Of a stretch of 55,480 nucleotides of DNA, positions 26,094 to 37,603 are shown in pieces. How positions within the stretch are numbered: the first letter of the stretch is position 1; the number at the start of each line of letters is the position of its first letter. Below the pieces are notes generated by a model. That model ran no database searches. It had not been told where the DNA came from and saw only the letters and a list, made by a program, of their open reading frames with translations. The stretch is from Cylindrobasidium torrendii FP15055 ss-10 (taxonomy: Eukaryota; Basidiomycota; Agaricomycetes; Agaricales; Physalacriaceae): assembly GCA_000934385.1 (NCBI GenBank), contig KN880590.1:1-55480 (forward strand), given 5' to 3'. The translations under genes were made by a program, and so were the position numbers.

Positions 26094-27823
26094 ATGGTCC
26101 AATATGGCGGAGGTATGCGCGCGCTCACCATCTTTCACAGTGTTGGCTGATGCGCTACAGACGAGGTTGCTGCTCTCGTGGTAGATATCGGCCACTCGTC
26201 CGTACGCGCTGGATATGCGGGAGACGACACGCCCAAGGCTATCATTCCAACGTCGTATGGATACACCTACGAATCACCAGGGAATGGTCAAGATGTACAA
26301 ATGGACGACAGCGCGCCTCCTGCACTGAAGAAGAAATTCCACGTTGGGCAGTCTGGCCCGTCCATCTACCGCCCCGGAATGGAGGTTGGACATCCACTCA
26401 CTGACGGGTTGAGTATGTACTATCTACCCAAACTCTCTGTAAGGGGCTGACCATCACCTAGTCACCGATTTTGAACCCATTCAACCACTCCTAGACCATG
26501 CAATCACCAAAGTCTTGGGCTGCAACCCCGCCGAGCATCCCATCCTTGTCACTGAACCTGCTTGGAATACACCTGAAGATCGCGAACGGATGGCAGAAAT
26601 CATTTTTGAACAGTTCAACGCGCCGGCGTTCTATATTGCCAACACTGGAGTGCTCAACGCGTATGGCCCTGCTCGACGCGTCTGCGCCCCAACTCAAATG
26701 TTCGCAGATTCGCAGCAGGAAAAGGGAATGCTCTTGTCATCGACGTCGGTCAGAACATGGCCAGCGTGACGCCAGTTATGGATGGTTTCGTGCTTCGCAA
26801 AGGTGTGTCTGCTAGAAGCACCATCAGCGCGCTCTAACGCCTCATAGGCTTGCAGTACTCCCCGCTCGCTGGTACAATACACAGCCGGGCCCATAATCTA
26901 TTGCTATCCCCGGCGCAATACAGACCGCAGGGTATCGCATTATTCCCCCACCAATTGATCAAGGACAAACTGGTCTCGTCTTCAACCAAAACCCCTTCGC
27001 ATTTTCGCTAACTACAATGCAGTCAGTCGAACCTGGTCAGCAGCCAATATTCAGCCTACGAGAAGACCGTTTGCCAGGTGTGACCGAAAGCTGGAGAGCT
27101 TGGTATGAAGCACGGGAAGTTGACGAGTGGTTGCAAAGCGTGGGTGGTGTCCTCGATTCTGGCTGGAATGACCAGTGCGTTTGCATCCAACCATCTTTCA
27201 TGTCCTAACCTTGGCAAAGGCTAGTGCAATCACGCCCTCCGCGGCAATACGAGTTCCCCACTGGGCTCAACTCTATGTTTGGCGCAGAGCGCTACTTCAT
27301 TGGCGAACAGTATTTCCACAATCAACAGCAGCAGCAAGTGCCGGTGCGTATGGAGATAGTATTGCTTCTATACCACTCTGATATACTCTATGCCAGCAAA
27401 CTGCTCGGTCTCTCACGGCGCTCCTTAGCGATTCGCTGCGCAGCTACGACGTCGAGTTGCGACAGGTCCTCGTTGGCAACGTCGTCCTTACTGGCGGTGG
27501 AAGTCTACTCCCTGGCTTTGCGGATCGCCTGAACACGGAACTCAGTCGCACGTTCCAACATGTGCGCACCTTTTCCTCTTCTGTACCATATCGTTTCGCT
27601 AACCCATAGCAGGTGAAGATACACGCCCCCGGCAACCCAATCGAGCGCCGCTACGGCGGATGGCTTGGAGGCAGCATCCTTGGCAGCCTGGGAACGTTCC
27701 ACCAGCTCTGGATCAGCAAGGAGGAGTGGCAGGTAAGCACGTCTCGACGTTTTGGTATGACCATGTTATTGAGCAATATAACAGGAACACGGTAAGGCTA
27801 TCATCGCCCAGAGGTGCAAGTAG
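26094..27823 (+). CDS. ARP4: actin-related protein ARP4
   Basis: About ten exons give around 420 residues. Arp4 is a nuclear actin-related subunit of INO80, SWR1 and NuA4 chromatin complexes. The start [20 protein letters not shown] spans intron 1 and matches Arp4. Then come [50 protein letters not shown] across an intron, [64 protein letters not shown], and the actin-like end [36 protein letters not shown]. The junction after SPLAG (about 26875-26940) is uncertain; a 59-nt intron giving [12 protein letters not shown] is my best choice. The stop is at 27821-27823. Confidence 0.9.
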
Positions 27824-28165
27824 AATGTCAGTATTACTATGAGTTGTTACAACGAGACCCCGGTGTAAATGTGTCAGTAAGTCGTGCGGAGAATGTATGC
27901 CCTTACTTAGTGGCAACAAGAGAAAGTGTATTTGATAATGACGGCCTGGGAGTGTAATGGTTCGCGTGGGGACTCAAAGGCGCAGGATCCAGTCCTGTAA
28001 GGTCGCCTAAAATGGGCACTTGGAGGGAAAGACGCTATCAAAGCTGATATAGTTACCTGACGCACCGCACTAGCTTTTTGCAGTCTTTCTGCCGTCGTAC
28101 GGCGGCGGTTTTTGCTTCTGAAGCGTGACATGTACAGTGACCATTGTACTTACTTGATCACCATC
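27824..28165. other. 342-bp intergenic region
   Basis: It contains the upstream region of the HNH gene. A minus-strand short frame starts at 28131 (see findings) but is not strong enough to call. Confidence 0.35.
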
Positions 28166-29510
28166 ATGAGCGATCCTCTCTCGCCAGTTCTATCCAACCT
28201 CGACTTGACTGTACTCGCGAACACAGGCGATGTTATGAACGCATTCAACTACTGCGTAGAAGCGGAGGCTATGGCAGTCAACATTTTCAACCAACGGCGA
28301 GAGGGAAATGAAGAGGCCAAAGGACACGCAGTAGCAGCAAGTGTTCTGGGGTGTTTGCTCTACGCTGTCGTCGAGCGACCAACAATGCTCACTGAAAGCA
28401 TCATCTCCACTGTTACTCGTCAGATTTTCAGCGACGCTAAGAGCGGCCATTTCATGCATGAGCTGATATACAAAATTGGAGCTCAGTATCGAGACGTTCT
28501 ACTCGGTGGGCGTGAGTCTGTACTGTCACATTTCTTGCGCTCCTACTCACGACACAGTTAGTACGAACCACCACAACTGCTCCTCCGCCGCCATCCAATA
28601 ACACATCGCCACTGCTCTTCGACAAGATAGAGGACGAGATTCTTGAAGACATCGCGTTTGCCTGTAAATCCTACAGCACTGCTCGCAAGAAGGTACTTCA
28701 ATGTCTAACTCAATCTCAATCCTGCTGATTTATAAGGTCCTTGCACGCGACGGATTCCAGTGCAAAGTTACGGGAGCTTGGAATTATGAATCCTGCATGA
28801 ACAACCTCGAGGTCCATGCCCTTGCTAAACAGTCAGGATTGGGACTAGGCGGGGTTCATGTTTGCCATATCGTGAAAGAGAACTTACTGCAAATTATTGA
28901 CTGTTCTCCAGACGACAAGGTGTGTGGGTGTGCGTCAGCTCGGTCAGTGTCGTCTTACTAGGTCTCTGTAGAGGCAAGCCGCCTCGAATTTCGTGTCCAT
29001 CTTGGAATCATTCGGACTGGCTAGTGTCGTCAAAGAGTGCAAAGAAAACGGCATCCATTCGCTCAGTAACTTAATTTGCCTGAGCAGTGGGGTGCACGAA
29101 TTTTTTGACAACCTTAACCTCTGGTTTGAGCCCACCGAAGTCGTGCGCAAGCTGTCTAAGGCATAGATTTTCTTTGTATCTGATAAAGCCCATAGAAAAA
29201 CACCTACACAGTCCATACTGCCAATGGTATTGAAGGCCCCTACAAGCATTGGTGTTCGACTGTCATCTTTTCTGTGTTCCCAACAATGTACGGATCAAAC
29301 AAAGAGCTCGACTTACCGCTTCCCGACCCACAACTATTAACGCTGCATGGTATTTGTGCTCGCGTCATGCACATGTCGATTGCCGCGGAGTATTTTAATG
29401 ATATCGACAGAGATTATGAGGAGATCATGGAACTACGAGAACTAGCATCTGACGGCTCCTCGTCCACATCCCTCATTGAATCTGTTCTGGCGCGCCTCCC
29501 GACTCCCTGA
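28166..29510 (+). CDS. HNH-nuclease-domain protein, agaricomycete type
   Basis: Five exons give about 375 residues. The N-terminal 120 residues are helical without known motifs (VLANTGDVMNAFNYCVEAEA). The HNH-like module starts VLARDGFQCKVTGAWNY, continues VHVCHIVKE, and closes with LICLSSGVHEFFDNLNLWFE. These are the RDG..C.VTG, H-I and HEFFD..LWFE landmarks of a large agaricomycete family with HNH folds. A C-terminal part follows with TYTVHTANGIEGPYKHW and LDLPLPDPQLLTLHGICARV. Using acceptor cagttag restores the frame after LLGG; the intron gtcgtg-catag joins WFEPTE to KNTYTV. In other proteins HNH modules cut DNA; here the His-Asn-His residues are spread and activity is uncertain. Cellular role unknown; defence, selfish or repair functions are all open. 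Confidence 0.75.
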
Positions 29511-29872
29511 CGCTTCTGTACACTAGGGTCTGTATCATTGTAGTCTTCCTTTTTCAATGCATCCCGTGCTGCTCTTACCCATAGCAAAACAAGTTGACAG
29601 GTGCTCAACGAACCTACCCACCATAGAACTCTGATCCAATTTATGTTCGCAAAGCACTGTTATTTCATGAAGGCGGGGTAAAGAGGTGAATAGTATGAAG
29701 GTAGCAACCAGCGGTCTGTAGAGTCTATAAGTTACTAGTATCCAAATTGGTACACGTATTACGCATTTGACAGTGTCCATAGCTATAAGCACAATCATCC
29801 AGTGCAAGCAACCTACAATATACTTTTTTCTTATTGTCTATTCGAAGGAGATGAAGAATTGGCACGGCCTCA
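29511..29872. other. 362-bp convergent 3' region
   Basis: This AT-richer sequence lies between the ends of the HNH gene and the GAS2-domain gene. No coding frame or repeat is supported. Confidence 0.4.
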
Positions 29873-32800
29873 TCACGGCCTCCAGACTGGAGTGGGCGTC
29901 TTCGGCGTCTGGGGTGTTTGAGGCATGCCAAACATCGACGTCCCTCTGGCCCGCGATATTGAAGGTGTTTTCGATGGCGTCGACGGCCGCGGGCTGAAGG
30001 ATGCTTCGGGGTCTGCACGGCGCATGAATTGCAAGGGGGTCAACGGGGACCCCTTCGACGACGGCGAAGACCCGATGGAGTGCGGACTATGTCCAGGCGT
30101 AGAAAGCACGAAGGATGGCAAAAAGGGTGATTGACTAGGCTCTGGTGTCCGTGGTCCGCGCGGCGGTGAACCTTCTGCAATCTCTGCCGCCTCCAACAGC
30201 GTCGCCGAGCTAATCCACCGGTCCTCTCGATGAGCCTTCGGTGACTCTGGCATCACCCTGAAGCGTTCCGCACAGTGCCCTCGGATAAATCTGAGGGTAC
30301 GACGTCAGTGCTAGCACCAGTCACAAGGAAACGGAAAGATGTACCTAGACAATTCTTGCCATCCACCACCAACGCGCACCATGACCGTCTGGGAGCGCAG
30401 AATGCGACAGAAGCACAACCTTGGATCCTGGTCCCCGATCCAGTATTTCCCACTTCGGTCTTTCCAGCTCCCCGAAACGCCCTCGATGTTGATTTCCACT
30501 GGCAGGTTGTTGACCACCTCTCCGACAGCAACATCGAGCTTGCTCTTGGGGTTTGCAACATACGCTTTTCGAGGTATACTCCGTTTTGGAGGCGTGCTTC
30601 GGGGAAGGGACATACGGGATGCACGGGACCATGAGCCGGTGGACCTCGCATTCGTCGCGTTTGTTACGTTCGACATGTTGGATGTCGAAGATACATCCGA
30701 GAGGACAGAGGGCGACCGCGCGCCGGGGCGAGACGTGGAGGCACCGAGATTGCGAGGCCGCAAGGACGATCCAACTGACGGCCGGCGGGGGGATAGTGCA
30801 TCACTGGGAGTAAGATTATTTGTACGTTGCCTTGAGGCAAAGGTAGTCCCAGTATACACGGAACCGTGTGACGCAGACCTGGATCCAGGAGGAGTCCCAA
30901 CAGAGGACATCGACATTCGACTAGACGATCGGTCGCTTGTGCTCGATAGGACTCGTCGGGCAGGAGCAGGTGCCGGAACAGAGAGTCTGCCTCCACGACT
31001 TGAACGCCCCATTGACAAGCTCGCGTAGCTTCCCGACTTCTTGTGAGGCGGAGCTAGTTTCGGGGTCGAAGGCATGCTGGACAGCGAGTCCCGTCTTGAA
31101 TTAGATGAGGCCATACTCGAGAGAGATGCCCGGCTCACACGTCCAGAAGATGTGACCGAGCTAATGACGCTGCTTGGCCTGGACTTGCGCCCGCTCATAC
31201 GGTCCTGTGCCATGTCCTTTAGCTCATTCCAGGTTTGTACGACCCTATCGCGCTCGGCGACCGCGCGAGGGTCTTCTGAAACAGGCTTGAGAGATTTTTC
31301 AAGAGTGTCGATAGCTTCTTTCGTGAACGCAAAACGACTGGCCATTTGTTGTTCAGGGAGCGCCGTCAAGTCTTCTTGGAATGTGGAGGCAAGTATTCCA
31401 ATGGGTGGGTCTGGGTAGCTATCGATATGCTCCAAAAGATCGCTGAGAGCATTGTCGGACATTGTTACAGCCGTCGCAAAGGCTAGGAGTAGACGCAAGC
31501 GCTCGATAAAGTCAACGGAAATCTCGACCTCATGTCGCAGTGACTCCAGCTCGACTTGCGCCGACTGGTCATCGACTGTTGAGGGCAGTTGCGCAACAGC
31601 TTCACAGATTGATGCAAACTCGTTGCTGAGTTTCTCGACCTCCTCAGCGTTGGGTAAAAGTGAGTTTTGTGACGAAGGGCGAGACCTCGAGCTCAGACTT
31701 AGGGCACGTATCCGCCGTCGCAAGTTGAGGATGCAAACTTGCAGGTCGACGATCTCTTGTGACTTGTGTTGTTGTGGGGACGATGTACTGACTTTCAAAC
31801 CAAACACGTCTGGAATACAAGAGGATGAGAACAATGTACTAAATCAAGACCAAACGCACCTTCGGCATCATGCTGAGGTACTAGGGAGCTTGATGTTTGC
31901 ACTTCTACTTCAGCCGCTAATCGCGCCTTGAGTTGTTCCGCGATGCGATCTGCCTCTGCTTGACGACCTAGTTGGGCAAGGCGCTCGGCACTCAGCGCAT
32001 CCTCGGCCTCCTTTAACCTGACCTGCATCGCTTCTCGCTCCTGCGCTTCCCGACGCTGCCTCTCCTGCTCCACCCTGAGCCTCTCCTGTTCTTCCTGCAT
32101 TCGTTCCTGCTCCACTTTGAGACGTTCCTCTTCAACTAGTCGGCGTCTCTCCAACTTTGCCCTTTCCTCCTCTTCCGCACGTTGGGCAGCCGCCTCGGCG
32201 GCTAGCCTAGCATCTTCAGCCATTTGTTGTGCTTTCAGACGAGCCTCCTCTGCCTGTTTTGCTCTTTCCACCCGTGCCAGCTCCTCCTGTTCAGCCTTCC
32301 GCTTAGCTGCCTCTGCCGCCATACGCTCTGCAGCACGATCTGCCTCCGCTTGGCGCTCTGCTTGAGCCTGACGCTCTGCCGCAAGAGCTGCCTCGGCTTC
32401 CTTGAGTTTCGCCTGCATTGCTTCACGCTCCATTCGCTCCCGCTCCAATCTCTCCTGCTCGGCCTTGATACGCTCTTCCTCAGCTTTGGCCCTCTCCTGC
32501 TCAAGCCGGACCCTTTCTTCCTCCACCAGGCGTAGCCTCTCATACTCTGCTAGCCTAGCTGCTTCAGCGGCCGCCCTCTGGTCCTCAGCCTCCTGCGCCT
32601 CCAAAGCTCGTAAACGCTCCTCTTCCGCCTCTCTCCGCTGCCTTTCTTCTTCCTCCAATCGCAGCCTCTCCTGCTCCGCCTTTCGCTCCGCCTCCTCCCG
32701 TAGCGCCTTTTCTGAAGCCAACCTCTCTTGCTCTCGTCGTTGCTCCTCGGCGTGCATTGCTAGATCTAAGACCTGCCTGAACTGACGCACTTGCTCCTCC

Positions 32801-35790
32801 CAGCCCGCCAAATGCAACTCGGCATCCTCCTGCTTCCTCACACGTGCGAGATACAGCTGCTCGTGTACAGTCACATCATGAACACCCGGCGAGTCTCCCA
32901 TCCTCTTTAATACATCCTTCGTTTTCGATAAACACTGGTTCACAGCGCTTCTCGACGATTGCACACGCTCGTCCAGTTGCTCCGCCAACAGGGCAAGCGA
33001 CGATAACATATCCACGCCACTCGGTGTATCGTCCAGTGCGGCCTTGAAATTGGCCAGGTCAGCCGTACCAGCCGCAAGCGCCGCCCGACTCGCTGCAACC
33101 GACTCGTCTGCATCACGCGCCAGCCGAGCCAATTGCAGGTGGCTCATCTTCGTCTCGAGTACACGTAGGTCGCCGTTCAATCTCATCGCATAGTCATTAC
33201 AGTCGTGTCGGACAGCATCGTCCAGTGAGCGTAGGGTAAATGGCAGCGGATGCGAATCGCTAGATTTGCGGCGCGGGGTCGGCGGCGAGCGAGAATGGGA
33301 ATGAGGAGAGACATCCACGAAACGAACGCGCGAAGGTAAGGAATCCACGAACACCATAACATCCTGTCGGATTGATAGATGCGAATCAGTCAATTGACGT
33401 TCAAGCTTTAAGAAGGCATCTTGCTCGAGAGTATCGTCCATGATGGTGTCGAACTGCATTCGCAAATCCTCAATACGCATGCGCCATGCGTCGACTTCGC
33501 TTTGAAGGGTAGACATGTTTGCAGCTTGTGCCTTGATAGATGCTAGTGTAATAGTAGCTTGTTTTCCGTCCTCCAGTAGCTTTATCAGGTCCCCAAGAGA
33601 CTGCTGGAGGGAAGCCTTGAGATTAGGTTGCAGCGAATCCGACAAAGTAGCGAACGGCTTCTTGATAGTGTCTTTCACACTGGCCGAAAGGTCTTCAAAT
33701 TGCTCCTGGAAGTCAACGTCCGACGCAAGAGCGGGCAGCGGGATGGTAGGTGGGCTGTCGGGAGTGGGTGGCGCTCCGTTGGAATTCGAAATCAAATGGG
33801 TCGTAGGTTGCCAACGGTGCTTGAGCATGGCGATCTCCACCTCCTTCAAAAGGGCCTCTGCGTCCTTGATCCGACCGTCTATCAGGGAGTTTAGCCGCCT
33901 TGCCTCCCTAAGGGTTGTCACGCGAGCCGTGAGGTCGGCACGGAGGCTCGCAGCGGAGTCAACCTTCGCCTTGAGATCTTCGAACACTTTCAATCCATCC
34001 TGCTTGAACGCAGAATCGATGCCAGGCGCAGTCAATTTTAGCATCGAGGCTGGGACTTGCCTGAGTAACAAAGCAGTCCGTTGGTTCACTTCGTCCAGCT
34101 CCTTGAATATAGACGGCAAGAGAGCCAGGAAGACGGAATGGGCCATAGGATGCAAACAAGCGTCTGAGGAGAGGTCTGGCGGAGAGCCGTCACCATTGTC
34201 TGCAGAGACGCCATTCGTGAGACGCTTGAGGATGTCATCGAGCTGCGTTGTAATTGTTGCACCCGTCTCGACTAGACCCTCGAAAGTCTTGACCGCTTCA
34301 GAGGCTGCTCGGTATTTGGTGGCGGCAGCTTCAGCCTCTTTCATAGCCAATAGGGCCGTTCGGACTTCAGAGGAGAGGGTCTGGACAAGCGACGTGTTGA
34401 AGGGGTCTTGCTCAGGAAAGAGAGGATGGACAGGACATGGGAAGACGGACCCGCGCGCTGCAGGATCCCCACGGAGAATAAGACGTTTGCGGATTGTGTC
34501 GATACGTGAGGTGAAGGAGGAAGAGAGGCGTGGGATAGGGTGTTGTTCACTGGCCGCGATAATTTCATCGAGCAAAGCGCGCGCAGAGGTTTGGTCCTTG
34601 ATAGTCTCAACATAGATTTCATCAGCTCTGTGTGGAAATCAGCGGAAGGACAGTCCTGCAGAAGGTGGACCTACTTTCGCCATTGCATAACCACATTCAT
34701 AACAAACTTGCCGATGTTTTCCATCTGCCCAATGCCCATCTCTTCAAGCCTGTCTTGCTCGTCCAACAGTTCATCTGGAACAGCTCTGCGGCTGTTTTCA
34801 ATGAGCTTGTCGAGGTGCTTTCCTGCGGTCGTGATGGTGCCATGACGAAGGGTTGATACACGGGCGCCGTAGTGTGCAGAGTCGCGGGAGAGGGATTCTG
34901 CATGTGTGAAACGGGCTGTTCGCGAAAATCCAGGCTGGGGGAGCACCTCAGATGTGATTGAGACGAGGGAGGCAGCAGAGCCTCGACGGCGTAGAGATGA
35001 GACACCGGCCGCATCGCCGGCGGCTGCAGCGGTCGTTTCGTAGACATTAGGCGCCCAACGTGCGCGGGTGGTTAGGAAAGTCTTGAGATCGTCAATGAGC
35101 GTTCGCCTGGAAACCCAAGATGCGATTCGGCACTCTTCCCAACTGAGTCGGACGCCAAGCAGGTCATAGCTTTCTGAACGATCGCGGAGGAGATGCAGCA
35201 GTTTGTCGAGTTCGTAAATAGTCGTGAGCGTTAATTCAATGAGATCCGTGTCTTCGGGAGAGAGATTGCGCTGCGTGGCCGCTGGACGCTTTGTGAGCAC
35301 GAGGCGGCCAAAGCGCGGCGGATGGAAGAGCTCAAAGCGCACCTCTCGTGAACTTGCGCAGTTTCTTTAGCTCTCCTGTATCAAAAATCTCTGTCTCCTT
35401 TTCGATTATATCGTGTTCCACCAACCATTGTTGAAGCTGGGCGCGTGTTGGTAGCCCGGGTACCTCTTCCGCCGACGTGCGCAAAGCTTCGATACCAACG
35501 AACACCTCGATGGGCGGCAGCTTCTCCAAAAACTGTGAACTGGTCAGCAAAAATTGACATTGTGGGACAGAAGCACGCACCTTGATCTTCTCCTCAATCC
35601 ATGCCTTTCTCTCGATGAAAGTCTGCAACTCAATGACCTGGGCACTCTCTAGGGCTTCTGCGTCTGTTGGGGAAGTGGCTTGTTTCGTGGGGGAGCGTGG
35701 TGGACGTTGGTCGCCGTGGGCTTCTTGAGAGGCGACCGTACCAGCCGGTTCGCGTGGCGCAATGACGAGGGGAGATGGCACAGAGGCCAT
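29873..35790 (-). CDS. large coiled-coil GAS2 (GAR)-domain cytoskeletal protein
   Basis: Six exons give about 1,890 residues. The N-terminus has FIERKAWIEEKIK joined by intron removal to FLEKLPPIEVFVGIEALRTS and then LVEHDIIEKETEIF, followed by ERNLSPED-like NLSPEDTDLIELTLTTIYEL. Long helical spectrin-like segments follow. Residues about 950-1250 (31900-32790) form a highly charged Glu/Arg/Gln coiled coil of EEERLRxEQER repeats. Then comes a 400-residue Ser/Arg/Pro-rich disordered region of the kind that binds microtubules or EB1. The GAS2-related domain comes last: KSKLDVAVGEVVNNLPVEIN, GKYWIGDQDPRLCFCRI and VMVRVGGGWQELSRFI, then a Pro/Ser tail. GAR domains bind microtubules. The layout suggests a cortical or spindle-positioning linker, perhaps Kar9-related, which is inference. 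Introns at EKIK/FLEK, FTR/AATQRN, QWRK/ADEIY, DAE/DVFGLK and LSR/FIRG are in phase. Confidence 0.85.
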
Positions 35791-36455
35791 AGAACCGTTG
35801 TAACGAAGTGGACGGGGAAAGCGCGATTAATTAAAAGATTGCCGGCACAGTCGATGCATAATATTCGGGGGAACACTGCCTCAAGGATGTCTTACGACAT
35901 GCAGCGTGCTGGCAGCACAGGTCAAAGCAGTTGTGAGTGTGAGTGTAAGAGACGGTTCCCTCACGTGCTTCCAACCACGGTCATGACTCGTGGCGTTCCT
36001 CTAGTTCCTATTGTGGTTAGAGCCTAACTGTAGCCGTAACGTGCTTGTTCAAAGCATGAGTGTTTATTTCAAAGGACACACAAGTGGCCAGCGAGTACCT
36101 ACTTTACAACCACCCTGCAACCACCGTTCGAATCTCAAGCTCAAGCTCGATCATGCTGGACCTTTAACGTTCAACGTTCAACGTTGACTCCACCCACAAC
36201 TTCAAAGGGTTGCAAGGAGACTTGTTCCCACAATTGGGGGTGCTTCTGGAGGGCTATGTACCAGCAGTCGGACACTAGTAGCGATTCGACGTATGTAACC
36301 CATTAGACGAACGTTACGGTAATCAGCATCAGGGTGAGTACTTGATATTCCAACAACGTTGCATCCCCAATTCTCATTTGACCAGCCTGGGTGATTGAAA
36401 CTCCGCGTTTTATTGTGCTTCACCAGACTAAAGTTTTAGTTGCTTCTTCACAGTC
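35791..36455. other. 665-bp divergent intergenic region
   Basis: The region is shared by the GAS2-domain gene and the orphan gene at 36456. It holds five AACGTT hexamers (36166, 36173, 36180, 36310, 36355), three of them in a 7-bp-period array, and a CAAGCT repeat near 36136. No coding frame is supported. Confidence 0.45.
36166..36188. repeat. tandem AACGTT array (3 x 7 bp)
   Basis: AACGTTC occurs in three consecutive copies, the last ending AACGTTGAC. Each unit carries the palindrome AACGTT with an ACGT core. Two more AACGTT copies lie within 180 bp, and the array sits between two divergent genes. A transcription factor binding array is possible. Confidence 0.4.
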
Positions 36456-37079
36456 ATGGAAACCCCAAATACTGTTGCCCTCCAAAAGAACTCTATCTAC
36501 ATCGTCACGCAGACTATCCCGCACGAGGGCGCTGTTTCCATCAATCCGCTAGCCATCGAGATGACCTCCTTCCATTGGTGCTTCATGACCACGAATTCCG
36601 CTGGACTCGCCACCCAGCATCACTGGAATAGGACCAACATCCCGGGACTAACAGTCTTTGGCGAGTCCTATCAACACCGTGTGCATCCTCAGGTGGTCGT
36701 TCACGACCCCACAGCAAGAATCCACTACATCGTCTTTGCTAGAATCGGAGGTTGGCAACATCCCGAGACCGAGGATGTCATTGACGTTCTAGGCGAGAGG
36801 TGGGCGATGTTCAACGGTACGAATTCTGTGCATCTTCGTGCAATTGGCAAATCATGCCGCACTTGGATAACGGAAATATTGTGTAAAGTTTTTGTGCCTG
36901 CTGAGTGGATAGTTGGCCGCGAGGACGTGGATGCGAGCAAGGGAGAGGACGCTGCGGCGGAATGGGCCAATGGCATGGAGAATGCGGTCAAAGAGCTATC
37001 AATCAATGCCGTGCAGCGCCTAGCTGACGGTGGTGTAGAGAACGTAGCCAACTTCCTACCTACCGTGACCGAAATCTGA
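36456..37079 (+). CDS. orphan-type fungal protein
   Basis: A single exon encodes 207 residues without introns, unusual in this window. No signal peptide or membrane helix is visible. Notable parts are TSFHWCFMTTNSAG, HPQVVVHDPTARIHYIVFAR and GKSCRTWITEIL, followed by a helical, acidic C-terminus (SKGEDAAAEWANGMENAVKE). The HW...D...CRxW layout resembles small agaricomycete proteins of the DUF7770 kind, but this is a weak impression. The function is unknown. The ATG at 36456 is the first in frame. Confidence 0.55.
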   Translation: METPNTVALQKNSIYIVTQTIPHEGAVSINPLAIEMTSFHWCFMTTNSAGLATQHHWNRTNIPGLTVFGESYQHRVHPQVVVHDPTARIHYIVFARIGGWQHPETEDVIDVLGERWAMFNGTNSVHLRAIGKSCRTWITEILCKVFVPAEWIVGREDVDASKGEDAAAEWANGMENAVKELSINAVQRLADGGVENVANFLPTVTEI

Positions 37080-37603
37080 CTTAATGCGTAGCCATGGTAC
37101 GCACTTATCAGATAGGATAGTACAGTGGACAGCGGAAGGTGCAGTAGACGGTGTTTGCCAGTGAACTTTGAAAGTTGTGTAATAGAAACTTGTGGTCGCC
37201 CGAGTGACAAAAAGTTGTCAGTGGGCGAAGTCCCTACTGGGTGCTCGGTATGTGCTTTCCCCTGAATTTATAGCACAACCATTCGGCTGGTCTGGCGGTA
37301 ATTTCGAGTATGCAGCGCAGACTGAAATCATTTTCTTTGTGTGGCGCAATGCGATGGCCGGTCCGTTGTTCCGTAGTCCCAAAAGGAAGTTTGGCACTTA
37401 GTAATGAACTTCCATTACATTGTCACTGGAATGTCGACCTAAAATACTCTAAGTATACATTTCCCAATCTAAACGACCCTTTTATGTGTTTACTCCGGCT
37501 TAATCCCCATTCGCGGGCCATTATCCGGAGGAAGCCCCGCGAAATGACATCTACTGAAGTGATAGCCGCACCACATCCAACCTCCTTGTCCTCTCACCAC
37601 ATC
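37080..37603. other. 524-bp intergenic region
   Basis: No coding frame is supported apart from an in-frame upstream ATG at 37543, which could extend the next gene by 20 residues. No repeat was seen. Confidence 0.35.

Noticed and set aside
33515..34615. 366-codon plus-strand open frame
   Set aside because: It is antisense to the coiled-coil GAS2-domain gene, whose Glu/Arg/Ala codon bias leaves the opposite strand free of stops. It has no family motif.
36060..36140. tRNA-like B-box (GTTCGAATC) with a weak A-box
   Set aside because: The T-arm and acceptor stems do not pair, so no cloverleaf can be drawn.
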